Shown here piece after piece: positions 1 to 8,827 of a stretch of 64,000 bases of DNA. Made by a program: the position numbers and the translations under genes. The notes beneath the pieces were generated by a model. It ran no database searches. It was not told the DNA's origin and was given only the letters and a program-made list of their open reading frames with translations. The DNA comes from Marinoscillum sp. 108 (GTDB taxonomy: Bacteria > Bacteroidota > Bacteroidia > Cytophagales > Cyclobacteriaceae): assembly GCF_902506655.1 (NCBI RefSeq), contig NZ_LR734817.1, positions 337,667-401,666 of the forward strand, read 5' to 3'. Within the stretch, counting starts at the first letter, position 1; the number at the start of each line of letters is the position of its first letter.

Positions 1-1876
1 AATCCGAACCAAGGGGCAGGAATATTCTGAATCTGGCCCCTTTGCCCGGAGCACTATACACCTCTATTTTCCCCTTGTGCTCCTCTATGATCCGGTATGA
101 AATGGATAAGCCCAGGCCGGTGCCTTCACCTACCTCCTTAGTGGTGAAGAAGGGATCAAAAATTTTGTTGATATGCTCTATGGCGATCCCATGCCCGGTA
201 TCCGACAGCTCTATGACCACATGCCCATCTTTTCTTTTGGTCTTCACTGTGATTACCCCTTCATGGGCGATAGCCTGAATGGCATTATTCAGAATGTTCA
301 AGAACACCTGGCTCAGTTGCTGGGGATTGCACAAAATATCGGGTAACTCCCCAAAGTCCAACTCCAGGCGAATTCTGTCTTTGAGGTGATGGCGAACAAG
401 GTTAATGGTTGATTTGAGTGAATCATTGACATCACAATACACTTTTTTGGCGCCTTCTGGCAGCGAAAAAGTATTGAGGTCGTTCATCAGGGTCTTCACT
501 CTGTCAGCCCCTTCATTTACCCCTTCCAGCAGAGAATCCAACTCATCAAAAAGCAACTCAAAATTCTGCGTTTCAACGACGGGGCTTTGTTCATGGTGGT
601 TATTGTTCAGGCTGATAAGAAATTCTTTCAACTCTCCCAGGTCCCTTCTAATTGGCCCAATATTACCCGCCACATAATTAATGGGGTTATTGATCTCGTG
701 GGCAAGGCCCGCCGTAAGCTGGCCAAGTGAAGCCATTTTCTCGGATTCTATCAGGCGCATCTGGGTAGCACGCAACCTATTGAGGGTCTGCTGCAACTCA
801 TGGTTGGCCTCCAGTAGCTTAAACTCCGTCTGCTTCAGGTTAGTGATATCATTGTGTACGCCTAGCAGGTACTTTTCGGCACCTATCTGCATCCTGCGCT
901 TGCTGAGAAAAAGCCATTTTTCGGAGCCATCCGGGTATTTATGCAATGACTCCTCCTCCACTGTTTTATTATTGGCCAGAATTTCCACATCCTCCGCTGC
1001 AAATTTTTCAGCATCCTCAGCATTCTGATGTGTTTCCGCTATCGTTCGCCCGATAAACTCTTCTATTTTCAACCCAAAAGAATCAGCCATGGCCTGATTC
1101 ACAAGCACATATTTGCTCTGGGCATCCCTGACAAAAATGAGATTGGGCAAATTATCAATGATCTTTTGAAAAAATTCTGATTGTTCTTCCAGCTGAGCGG
1201 TTCGCTGTCTCACAAGCTCCTCCAGCTGGTCTTTGTAATTTTCCAATTCCTGCTCGGCCTGAATGCGATCCGTCACGTCAAAAACGTTGCTCGTAAGCCC
1301 CACGACGTTATCATGATCGTCATACACAGGATTAAAAATCTGAGTATAGTACCGATGATTATACAGGCTGGTGACAGAAAAGTGTTCACCATTAAGTGCT
1401 CTTTTGAAATTTCTAACCGTACGCTCTCTGATCTCGTCTGGCAAAAGATCTACGATATAGGCTCCTTCCTCCGCATGCGCATGAAAATATAACCGCATTT
1501 CCTTCTGATGGAGGGAGTTGAACCCGGTATAGCACATATCCCTATCCAGGGAAAAAATGCTCACATACTCAGGACTTTCAATGTAAGAGGTAAGACGCGC
1601 CGAATAAGTTTCCAGTTTCTCCTCCACTTTTCTTTTCTCCTGCAGATACTCCGAAAGCAATTGCTGAAAGTGCCAATAAAGCACCAAAAGCAACACTGCA
1701 GCAACAGCAGACGCCACCAAAAGCGCATTTCTAAAGAATTGGAGTTCATCGGAAATACCCGTGCCTGCTGAACTCCGCACAATGGATCCCATCCAAACCG
1801 CAAACAACGGAAGAGTGATCATAAGGACTCCTCCTACAATGTAGATCACCAGGTTTCGTTTCCGTGCAGGACTCAT
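1..1876 (-). CDS. Membrane PAS-PAS sensor histidine kinase (C-terminus cut by window edge)
   Basis: The start is the ATG at 1876, and about 625 residues are visible. Two hydrophobic segments (residues about 8-30 and 44-66) anchor it in the inner membrane. Two PAS-like regions follow (about 90-225 and 250-360), the second ending in a typical GVHNDIT motif. The dimerisation helix contains AHEINNP with the phospho-accepting His at about 393. The ATPase domain shows N-box (NILNNAIQ), DTGHGI and GTGLGLS motifs and ends in GKGARFRIFLPL at the window edge, so only the last few residues are missing. No receiver domain or partner regulator is visible. The ligand is unknown. It lies 70 bp downstream of the phosphorylase gene on the same strand. 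Confidence 0.93.
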   Translation of the reverse strand, partial: MSPARKRNLVIYIVGGVLMITLPLFAVWMGSIVRSSAGTGISDELQFFRNALLVASAVAAVLLLVLYWHFQQLLSEYLQEKRKVEEKLETYSARLTSYIESPEYVSIFSLDRDMCYTGFNSLHQKEMRLYFHAHAEEGAYIVDLLPDEIRERTVRNFKRALNGEHFSVTSLYNHRYYTQIFNPVYDDHDNVVGLTSNVFDVTDRIQAEQELENYKDQLEELVRQRTAQLEEQSEFFQKIIDNLPNLIFVRDAQSKYVLVNQAMADSFGLKIEEFIGRTIAETHQNAEDAEKFAAEDVEILANNKTVEEESLHKYPDGSEKWLFLSKRRMQIGAEKYLLGVHNDITNLKQTEFKLLEANHELQQTLNRLRATQMRLIESEKMASLGQLTAGLAHEINNPINYVAGNIGPIRRDLGELKEFLISLNNNHHEQSPVVETQNFELLFDELDSLLEGVNEGADRVKTLMNDLNTFSLPEGAKKVYCDVNDSLKSTINLVRHHLKDRIRLELDFGELPDILCNPQQLSQVFLNILNNAIQAIAHEGVITVKTKRKDGHVVIELSDTGHGIAIEHINKIFDPFFTTKEVGEGTGLGLSISYRIIEEHKGKIEVYSAPGKGARFRIFLPLGSD

Positions 1877-1896
1877 TTCACTTGAAAATAAGTGAA
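1877..1896 (-). promoter_or_regulatory. Inverted repeat directly abutting the kinase start codon
   Basis: TTCACTT and AAGTGAA form a perfect 7-bp inverted repeat with a 6-nt spacer, ending at the base before the ATG at 1876. As RNA it could fold over the ribosome-binding region; as DNA it could be an operator. Both roles are inference. Confidence 0.35.
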
Positions 1897-1946
1897 AAAA
1901 CCGTCTCAGAGAAATCTATTTTCGTCTAAAACGAACTTACCCCGGA

Positions 1947-3584
1947 TTAATAAAGCTCTTTGAAGTACTGAGCAGCCATTCTGTTACTCCCAAATTCTGG
2001 CAATACATCCTTCATTCCATTCACCACTATGTCGTGCCATGTATCAGGTTTTCCATAATAAGTAGGGATCACCCTACTTTCCAGAATATGGTATAGGCTT
2101 TCCTGATCCTGCTGATCCTGACCCTCCATATCCAGCTTCAGGTCAGCCGGTGGTATCACAAAACTGTTCTTACCATCTTTGGCAAACTCCGGAATCCAGC
2201 CATCATACGTAGAAAGATTCACTGACCCATTCATGGCAGCAGTCATACCGCTGGTACCAGAGGCCTCCCGGGTCACTCTTGGATTATTGAGCCAAATGTC
2301 CGAGCCTAGTTTCAGCAGCCTGGAGAGCTCTAACTCATACCCCACCAATACGGCTACATTGCTTCGGTATTTACTGAAAAAATGAAGTCTGTTGAAGGTA
2401 TCTATCGCATCCTGATCTTTGGGGTAGGGCTTGCCCGCCCAGATGACTTGGATCGGTTTTTTGGTATTGCTCAGCATCTTCTCAAACCTGGCCTCATCAC
2501 TCAGGAGCAAATCGGCACGCTTATACCCGGCAAACCTACGCGCCCACACGATGGTGAGCACCTCAGGATCAAACAACTTGCCAGTCTGATCGGCCACCTC
2601 TTTGAAAAGCTGAGTCTTTAGTTCTTTTTTACGGTTGACAAAGGCAACCTTATCCCCGCTTTCTGCCGCAGCAGCCAGTGCTTCATCCTGCCAGTATTTT
2701 TGATTCTGAGCATTGGTGATCGGGATAATCTCGCTGATGCCCTCATACCCCTTCCACATATCCTGCGAGACCTTCGCGTGCAGTTTGGATACGGCATTGG
2801 ATCGATTGGCCAGCCTCAGAGCCGCCACTGTATAGCTGAGCATTCCGTCATTGACTGTTTGCGTTTCCAGCTCCTCCGCCGAAAGGTGCCTGCCGAAAAA
2901 GCCCATTTTATTCAGAAAATCACCGCTACGCTCCTCGTTTCCAGCCTTCTCTGGTGTGTGCGTGGTAAACGCAAAATGCTCTCTGGTGTAGCCCTTGTCT
3001 TTCAGGTAATAAAATGCCGGAAGACCATGCCCCTCATTGAGGTGGTAGACATCAGCGCCGCCCAGTTCCTCCACTACCTTGGCACCCCCTATTCCCAAAA
3101 CGATGCTTTGAGATATTCTGGTCAGGTCATTGGCGTCATAAAGCCTGTCTGTAATGGTGCGGGAAAGGTGGTCATTCTCCGGTACGTCTGTGCTGAGAAA
3201 GTACATAGGCACAGTACCAAATGTTTCTGGCTTCAACACATAGGCTCTCACATGTACATTGGCATTGTCCAATACCTGTATTTTCACCTGGATCCCGGTA
3301 TCCTCCAGGTACGGATAGTACTTCTCTATGGATTTGACCTCCAATGAACCATCCACTGCCCGGCTCTGATCATAATATCCATATTTCCAGAGCATGCCGA
3401 TCCCGATCATATTCTGGCGCAGTTCGTAGGCACTGCGCATATGAGAGCCCGCCAAAAACCCGAGACCACCTGAGTAGATTTTCAAGGCCTGATCGATGGC
3501 AAACTCCATACTGAAATAGGCCACTTTTTTACTGTACTTCTTATCCGGTTTATAGGGATGAAACCACTTGTTATATTCAGTCAT
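1947..3584 (-). CDS. glgP: Short-form alpha-glucan phosphorylase (GT35-like)
   Basis: This 545-residue cytoplasmic protein matches the compact alpha-glucan phosphorylase family, which releases glucose 1-phosphate from glycogen or maltodextrins; it is much shorter than the roughly 800-residue E. coli enzymes. Recognisable blocks are YFSMEFA near the N-terminus, YHLNEGHGLPAFYYL, FTTHTPEKAGNE, VWARRFAGYKRADLLL and WLNNPRVTREASGTSG. The position that carries the PLP-binding lysine in classical phosphorylases (GTSGMK or GTSNMK) is Thr448 here (GTSGMTAAMNG). The true activity, phosphorolysis or another glucosyl transfer, is therefore uncertain. The ATG at 3584 is a clear start. A CG-centred palindrome lies upstream. 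Confidence 0.85.
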   Translation of the reverse strand: MTEYNKWFHPYKPDKKYSKKVAYFSMEFAIDQALKIYSGGLGFLAGSHMRSAYELRQNMIGIGMLWKYGYYDQSRAVDGSLEVKSIEKYYPYLEDTGIQVKIQVLDNANVHVRAYVLKPETFGTVPMYFLSTDVPENDHLSRTITDRLYDANDLTRISQSIVLGIGGAKVVEELGGADVYHLNEGHGLPAFYYLKDKGYTREHFAFTTHTPEKAGNEERSGDFLNKMGFFGRHLSAEELETQTVNDGMLSYTVAALRLANRSNAVSKLHAKVSQDMWKGYEGISEIIPITNAQNQKYWQDEALAAAAESGDKVAFVNRKKELKTQLFKEVADQTGKLFDPEVLTIVWARRFAGYKRADLLLSDEARFEKMLSNTKKPIQVIWAGKPYPKDQDAIDTFNRLHFFSKYRSNVAVLVGYELELSRLLKLGSDIWLNNPRVTREASGTSGMTAAMNGSVNLSTYDGWIPEFAKDGKNSFVIPPADLKLDMEGQDQQDQESLYHILESRVIPTYYGKPDTWHDIVVNGMKDVLPEFGSNRMAAQYFKELY

Positions 3585-3667
3585 TTGTCTAAAATCTTAT
3601 GCTAAAGGGCTCGAAAATAAGATTTTAAACCACAACTCAAATACAAAAAGGAATACATTTTTTATAC

Positions 3668-3675
3668 AAACGTTT
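3668..3675. promoter_or_regulatory. CG-centred palindrome upstream of glgP, possible LacI-type operator
   Basis: AAACGTTT lies about 85 bp upstream of the phosphorylase start in an A+T-rich stretch. A central CG in an A/T palindrome is typical of LacI-family operators, which often control polysaccharide genes. No regulator gene of this family is in the window, so this is only a suggestion. Confidence 0.25.
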
Positions 3676-3713
3676 TCAATCAGGGCTCCCTACTGAAGTG
3701 GGTGTCCCGGGCA

Positions 3714-4643
3714 TCAATTCCCCACATGAAAGAGGGCATCCCCCCTGTTGATCACCGGGTGATTATTCACAGCAATGATGTACCCTTCGAGCGGAGATTT
3801 AATTTTTACCTGGTACGTACCGTAAGGATCGCATACTTCGCCCAGTATTTCCTTGGGAATTATTTTAGATCCGTTTCGCACGAATGAATAGTGCAAACCA
3901 GCCGATTTGGCGCGAACCCATGTGGATTTATTGATCAGAATGGTTTCCCGCTCAGGCTTTGGTGCTGAGTCCTTCATTTTGAGGTGTTTCATTACCCGCT
4001 GCATCCCGCTGATGCCTTCATCAATGGCACTCTTTCGCAAACGCAGCGACTCACCACCTTCATAGACCAATATTCTTTTACCGTGCTTAAAGGCCTCTTT
4101 TCTGAGGGATTTTTCACGATAAGGAGAGTTGAGAATAAACCTGGTACCAAATGCCTGTGCCAGCTCAAGGTTCTGTGCATCGTCTGTCTGCACCCTCACC
4201 TGTGGGGAATTATTGATGCGGGCACCTCCTGTATGAAAGTCCACCCCATAATCTATATGAGGGATGATCTCCTGCATCATAAAATGCGCCACCTGACTGG
4301 CCAATGAGCCCGTTTTGGAGCCCGGAAACGACCGGTTGATGTCCTTACCATCGGGTACATCTCTGGAAAAATTGATAAACCCGTAAATGTTAATAATGGG
4401 TATGCAAATCACCGTGCCGGCATCTACTTTGTAAAGTTTCTCACGGATAATCCGGCGCATGATCTCCACTCCGTTGATCTCATCGCCGTGCATTCCTGCC
4501 AGTAGCATAAGCGTGGGGCCTTCTTTGGGCGCCCGGTAAACAATAATCGGGATGTCAATCAGTGTACCGGATGGAAGTTTGGCAATATTAACATCGATCT
4601 TTTTGGTCTTCCCAACAGGAATCTCCACCCCGGCTATGCGCAT
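3714..4643 (-). CDS. AstE/aspartoacylase-like zinc hydrolase
   Basis: This 309-residue M14-like deacylase belongs to the succinylglutamate desuccinylase/aspartoacylase family, which cleaves N-acyl groups from amino acids. Zinc ligands are visible in GMHGDE (His, Glu) and in DFHTGG (His). NRSFPG and the conserved C-terminal beta-rich segment (SPLEGYIIAV, GDALFHVG) are also present. I chose the ATG at 4643 (MRIAGVEI) because upstream starts would run into the preceding gene. It lies 35 bp after the formylglutamate amidohydrolase-like gene and is the last gene of the RimK operon. In that context it probably removes an acyl or aminoacyl group from the operon product rather than serving arginine catabolism, since no ast genes are nearby. 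Confidence 0.86.
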   Translation of the reverse strand: MRIAGVEIPVGKTKKIDVNIAKLPSGTLIDIPIIVYRAPKEGPTLMLLAGMHGDEINGVEIMRRIIREKLYKVDAGTVICIPIINIYGFINFSRDVPDGKDINRSFPGSKTGSLASQVAHFMMQEIIPHIDYGVDFHTGGARINNSPQVRVQTDDAQNLELAQAFGTRFILNSPYREKSLRKEAFKHGKRILVYEGGESLRLRKSAIDEGISGMQRVMKHLKMKDSAPKPERETILINKSTWVRAKSAGLHYSFVRNGSKIIPKEILGEVCDPYGTYQVKIKSPLEGYIIAVNNHPVINRGDALFHVGN

Positions 4644-4678
4644 ACTTTTGTTGTTTGGCTGATAAAAACGAAATGAAG

Positions 4679-5410
4679 TTACAAATACTTTTGATCCATG
4701 TCCAAATCTGAACGCCATAGAGCGAGTGTCTGACAAAAACTCTCGGAAATATCAGCCCCAAACCCATCTTGCATTTGGTCAGCATATGCCTGACTCACCT
4801 CCAACTCCAGACCCAAATACTGTGCTCCTAAAAACCGGGTGCGCAAATACGTGGTAAATCCGTCATCCGCTCCGGCATAGGGCTCATTATCCCTAATCAC
4901 GAGCTGTGGCCTTATCCTTCTCAACTCTTCCTGCCATTTCAGGCAGAAGCCGGCCTCTGAGGTTCGGGTTGTATCGAACAAAAGACCCACTTCCACTTCT
5001 CTTTTCTGACCAAAAAAAACAGGCGTAAAACTGTGTACCGAAAGATGTACCACCTGATGACCCTGGTCAATGAGGTGGGAGATTTGGGCTTCCACTCCCT
5101 CCCTGTAGGGCTGGTAAAATGTGCACTTCAATTGCTCCTTTTCCTCCTCAGATAACCCACCAGAATACCTGGAAAATAGCTGAGGGTGATCCAGTGACCT
5201 ATTCACCTCAATGAGTAAGCGAGAATAATCATAGGTGGTCAACGGTACTTTCAACTGGCCCGAAATAATTCGGGCCAGATCCAGTGCGCCGGGGTCCCAA
5301 CCAAGATGGGTTTGAAGATCTGTGTGCGCCTCAGAGAATATGCCCCGGTACCGGGGAGGTATCTGATTACTTGCATGCTCGCAGGTAATCAGAGCTGTCA
5401 CCTTATTCAT
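4679..5410 (-). CDS. N-formylglutamate amidohydrolase-like protein
   Basis: This 243-residue protein has the family motifs ITCEHASNQIPP near the N-terminus, a central LSVHSFTPV block, and RDNEPYAG. The characterised member (HutG) hydrolyses N-formylglutamate, but many relatives sit beside peptide ligases instead of hut genes, as here. The ATG at 5410 is chosen because it overlaps the stop codon of the upstream ligase gene as ATGA, which indicates translational coupling. The longer frame to 5440 would overlap more and has no advantage. The substrate is inferred to be an N-acylated or gamma-linked glutamyl compound made by the operon. Confidence 0.87.
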   Translation of the reverse strand: MNKVTALITCEHASNQIPPRYRGIFSEAHTDLQTHLGWDPGALDLARIISGQLKVPLTTYDYSRLLIEVNRSLDHPQLFSRYSGGLSEEEKEQLKCTFYQPYREGVEAQISHLIDQGHQVVHLSVHSFTPVFFGQKREVEVGLLFDTTRTSEAGFCLKWQEELRRIRPQLVIRDNEPYAGADDGFTTYLRTRFLGAQYLGLELEVSQAYADQMQDGFGADISESFCQTLALWRSDLDMDQKYL

Positions 5411-6648
5411 GGAATGAAAAGCTGATCCTGATGAAGGCATTGTGCCAGTTTGGAGTAGGTCTCTTTTAGCTTCTCTTCAGAGAAATCTCCATTCAGTGCC
5501 GTCATGATTCTTTCCGCAAGGGTCCCCTGAGCATTGAGTTGATTCAGGGTTTCCAGCCATGGCATCAGATACTCCGGCAACGCCTGACTGACCTTCTGTA
5601 TGGCATCTGCCCAAAACTGCCTGCCGGTCACGGGCTGATCATAGCCCCACGCACTGAGGTAGGTCGGGTCCTGAATGAGCGCAGCACTCCCTGACTTCAC
5701 ACAGCTTTTGAAGACATCATACAGATCCTCCGTTTCAAACGTTTCCTGCACATCAAAGCGCACCAGTTTTTCTCGCACCAAAAGCTTGACCAAACCAGTC
5801 ACCAAAGCCACCACAGCCAGATCTGCGCTTACACACTCCTGGATGTCGATGATTCTGATCTCAATGGCTCCCCGGTCAAACCTGGCCATAGCGCCCCTTG
5901 AATTCAGCCAAACCGGCTTCAGAATATGATCAGTATCGAATGGCTTGATCGCCGCTGCTATGCGATCATAAACATGCTTTTGATAGGCATATTTGCTGAA
6001 TAATTTCTCAGGAATCACCTTACCTGTAAGCACGGGAATCTTGGACTGGTTCTTTTCGTAATAGTACAGTCGCTTGTCCATGTAGCCTGTAAACTTCCTA
6101 TCCAAAACAGGACTGGCAGCCGTGAGGGCCGGGATCATGGGCATCATAAACCTGATGGCTGTGTGCAATCTGGCAAACTCCTCGTCATCGTAAAACGGCA
6201 AGTTGATATGGGTACTTTGCAGGTTGGACCAACCATGCCCTCTGCAGCTGAAAATGCGATCATAAGCCTGGTAAATCTCCTGGCTTTCATGCTCCCATAG
6301 CTTGGTCTCCTTAGCGGGATTCATCCAGGGGTGAGCCGCCGATGGCATCAGCATGGCTCCGTTGGTAACCAGCTGACGATTGATGGCTCTCACGTCCAGT
6401 ACAAACTTATCTCTCAGTGCTACCAGGTCGCCGGTAGGGCCATTGGACTTCAACTCAATGACGTGGCTCACGAGCTCATTGCTCCAGGCCGTGAGTCCGT
6501 GATCCATTTCCCCTTCTACTTCACCTTCTGCATTGCGAAGCAACACGTCGGCGATAGGCCTTACATCCAGGGATGATTGATCGGTGATCATGTATTCGAG
6601 TTCTACGCCGTAGCCCTCGAACAAGTGGAGGCGGGATGTTTTTTCCAT
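5407..6648 (-). CDS. Glutamate-cysteine ligase (GCS2)-like amidoligase
   Basis: This 413-residue protein has the glutamine-synthetase-like fold signature of the GCS2 family. The N-terminal FEGYGVELEYM carries the Mg-binding glutamates (E16, E18). WSNLQSTHINLPF and GAIEIRIIDIQEC follow in the expected order. GCS2 enzymes use ATP to join an amino acid to the gamma-carboxylate of glutamate. No glutathione synthetase or other glutathione gene is nearby. The 5-bp gap to the RimK-like ligase upstream and the ATGA overlap downstream suggest that both ligases act in one pathway. The amino acid substrates cannot be read from the sequence. Confidence 0.85.
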   Translation of the reverse strand: MEKTSRLHLFEGYGVELEYMITDQSSLDVRPIADVLLRNAEGEVEGEMDHGLTAWSNELVSHVIELKSNGPTGDLVALRDKFVLDVRAINRQLVTNGAMLMPSAAHPWMNPAKETKLWEHESQEIYQAYDRIFSCRGHGWSNLQSTHINLPFYDDEEFARLHTAIRFMMPMIPALTAASPVLDRKFTGYMDKRLYYYEKNQSKIPVLTGKVIPEKLFSKYAYQKHVYDRIAAAIKPFDTDHILKPVWLNSRGAMARFDRGAIEIRIIDIQECVSADLAVVALVTGLVKLLVREKLVRFDVQETFETEDLYDVFKSCVKSGSAALIQDPTYLSAWGYDQPVTGRQFWADAIQKVSQALPEYLMPWLETLNQLNAQGTLAERIMTALNGDFSEEKLKETYSKLAQCLHQDQLFIP

Positions 6649-6653
6649 GGTTC

Positions 6654-8102
6654 TTAAACCAATCGGTTCATAAATTCCTGCATGATCGTTTGGTAAAGCT
6701 GGTGTTTGAGTACCGCATCTTCCACACCTTCATCCAGGTTGGGGTTATCGTTGATTTCTATGATATAAAATTTCTTACCTCTTTGTTTGATGTCCACTCC
6801 GTAAAGTCCATTCCCGATAAGAGAAGTAGCTTTCACAGCCAGATCAATCAAAGCTTTCGGTGCATCCTCCACAGCAATGGTATCTGCGTCCCCCTCATCC
6901 GGTGTATCTGATCCCTTCCAATTCACAATTTGCCAATGATCTGCCGCCATGTAATACCTGCAGACATACAGGGGCTTTTTATTGAGCACCCCCACCCGCC
7001 AATCAAAATCAGTGGGGATAAACTCCTGCCCAATGACCAACTCGGAGGTTTGGAAGAAGTCTTTCAGCACTTTAATCAGCTCGGCTTCATTCTTCGCCTT
7101 TTTCACCCCTTTGGAAAAAGAACCATCGGGTTGCTTCAGGATGATCGGATATTCGAACGCTGAAGCATTGATTTGGCTCATTTTATCCTTCTTGATGATG
7201 TAATAAGCGGGTGTAGGAATGCTGTGTGCCCGGAGCAACTCACTAAGGTATACCTTGTTGGTACAACGCAAGATCGATTCCGGATCATCCATCACCACCA
7301 GTCCTTCGGAGGCTGCTTTTTTGGCAAACTTGAAGGTATGGTGGTTCACATTGGTGGTTTCGCGAATGAACAAAGCATCGTACTGAATGAGCTTAGCAAA
7401 GTCGTTTTTGGTGATCAAGTCCACATTGAACCCCACTTTTTCTCCGGCCTTCACAAAGTTCTGAATGGCCTTTTTATTGGATGGAGGGGTCTCCTCCTCT
7501 GGGTTGATCAAAATGGCCAGGTCGTATTTCTTGCGGCTGTATTGCTTGTTCAATTTGTTTTTTCCCTGGAGGTATTCGTCCAGCGCTGTACGCAAGAGTC
7601 CTTTTTGATCTTCAGGCAGTTCACTCAGGTTCAATGGTTTTAGCTGAGTGAGCATCCATTTGTCCTTTTTGGTGAAGCAAGCCTTCAGTATGGGCACCTG
7701 AAAAAGATTGAACAGCAAGGTGCTGATCCTGGCAAACTGTGGCTGGTACACCTGCCCCAAACAAATAATGAGATCCAGCTTATCACCGGTTTGTTTTTTC
7801 AGGCTCTGCTGTATGATGTCGTCAAAGTCTTCTGCATCTTCCCTCACCAATGCCGGAAATCGGAAATCCTGCAGGGTGGTGATCTGTGGCATCACCTTGT
7901 GGCCACGTGCCTCCGCCAGGAGGGACACATAATATCCCACACTCTGATATTGATAACTCTTGCAGAGGTTGACCACTTTATATTTTCGCGACTTCTGATA
8001 AATATCGGTGGAGAAGTAATCACTCGGTGAAATCAATTCTACATCATCCGGCAGGTCCTTCCACTCGTCCTGTCGTTCTGTTACTATCAGTTTATAAGCC
8101 AT
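6654..8102 (-). CDS. RLAN-domain RimK-family ATP-grasp ligase
   Basis: The first part of this 482-residue protein (about 1-180) resembles the RLAN domain that is fused to RimK-like ligases. Residues about 195-280 form the pre-ATP-grasp region, and about 280-475 form the ATP-grasp. ATP-grasp features visible are ILKQPDGSFSKG (Lys323 and a glycine-rich loop), GQEFIPTDFDWRVGV, YGVDIKQ (Asp437) and EINDNPNLDEG (Glu449, Asn451), the last two being metal ligands. Enzymes of this type add amino acids through an acyl-phosphate intermediate. It overlaps the C39 peptidase gene by 11 bp. Ribosomal S6 glutamylation is unlikely because the architecture and neighbours differ from E. coli RimK. Confidence 0.92.
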   Translation of the reverse strand: MAYKLIVTERQDEWKDLPDDVELISPSDYFSTDIYQKSRKYKVVNLCKSYQYQSVGYYVSLLAEARGHKVMPQITTLQDFRFPALVREDAEDFDDIIQQSLKKQTGDKLDLIICLGQVYQPQFARISTLLFNLFQVPILKACFTKKDKWMLTQLKPLNLSELPEDQKGLLRTALDEYLQGKNKLNKQYSRKKYDLAILINPEEETPPSNKKAIQNFVKAGEKVGFNVDLITKNDFAKLIQYDALFIRETTNVNHHTFKFAKKAASEGLVVMDDPESILRCTNKVYLSELLRAHSIPTPAYYIIKKDKMSQINASAFEYPIILKQPDGSFSKGVKKAKNEAELIKVLKDFFQTSELVIGQEFIPTDFDWRVGVLNKKPLYVCRYYMAADHWQIVNWKGSDTPDEGDADTIAVEDAPKALIDLAVKATSLIGNGLYGVDIKQRGKKFYIIEINDNPNLDEGVEDAVLKHQLYQTIMQEFMNRLV

Positions 8103-8823
8103 TGTGCTTGGGAGATAAAATCAATAAGTTAGCATCATAGGTGACAATTCCTAATAAAATGGAGTTAATCAGCCGCTGAAGTGATACACGATAATGTTGG
8201 GTGTCGCTGATGGGATTGGCTTCCAATGGATCAGCAATGTGCGCTACCCTATTCACCGGATCGTAACCATACACCACCACAAAATGGCCTGTAGGCTCCC
8301 CTTTCACGTCATGATATTCATTGATGGCACCGATCTCCCTGGAACAGTTATAGAGATAGGTAGCACTCAGCCCGGTCAGTATAGGCTTGTTTTCATTCAA
8401 AAGCCTCTTGATGAGCTTGGTATTCAACTCCTCAAATTTGATTTCTCCGCCAAGCTTCAAAAACTTGAGGTAGGCATTGGCTGCCACATGAAAGCCCTTC
8501 GCCGTTTTATAAATTTTCTGCTCTTCCAGCTTGGCACGAATATCCACACCCGAACTAAACCAGGTAGGATCAAACATGTGGAGGTTGTAAGTATACAATG
8601 TGGCTTGATACCCTCTGGCCAGGGCATGATTTCCCAGCATGACCGCCAAAGTACCACCGCTCTTCAGGGTTTTTACCTCTGAAATGACCGTATCCAAGGG
8701 CATAGGGTCATTAAAGTATTGATAAACTGCCTGAAGGCAGGTTGGCCCACATGTTTCGTCGTTGGGCTGTGCGTGGATGTCCAAACTTAAAGTCCTGGCA
8801 TCCAATTCGGGGTTTTTGATCAA
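8092..8823 (-). CDS. C39-like cysteine peptidase, cytosolic
   Basis: This 243-residue papain-fold protein has QPNDETCGPTC (Gln19, catalytic Cys25), GHFVVVYGYD (His180) and HIADPL (Asp198), which matches a C39-type catalytic triad. No signal peptide or membrane segment is visible, and no ABC transporter is attached, unlike bacteriocin exporters. The only possible start is TTG at 8823: an in-frame TAG lies five codons upstream with no ATG or GTG in between. It starts 4 bp after the NDH-2 stop and overlaps the RimK-like gene by 11 bp. It probably cleaves or transfers the peptide made by the neighbouring ligases. Confidence 0.84.
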   Translation of the reverse strand: MIKNPELDARTLSLDIHAQPNDETCGPTCLQAVYQYFNDPMPLDTVISEVKTLKSGGTLAVMLGNHALARGYQATLYTYNLHMFDPTWFSSGVDIRAKLEEQKIYKTAKGFHVAANAYLKFLKLGGEIKFEELNTKLIKRLLNENKPILTGLSATYLYNCSREIGAINEYHDVKGEPTGHFVVVYGYDPVNRVAHIADPLEANPISDTQHYRVSLQRLINSILLGIVTYDANLLILSPKHNGL

Positions 8824-8827
8824 CGCT

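Noticed and set aside
2700..3347. Open frame of 215 codons on the plus strand inside the phosphorylase gene
   Set aside because: It is antisense to a well-conserved enzyme, has no recognisable motif, and its composition follows the complementary codons.
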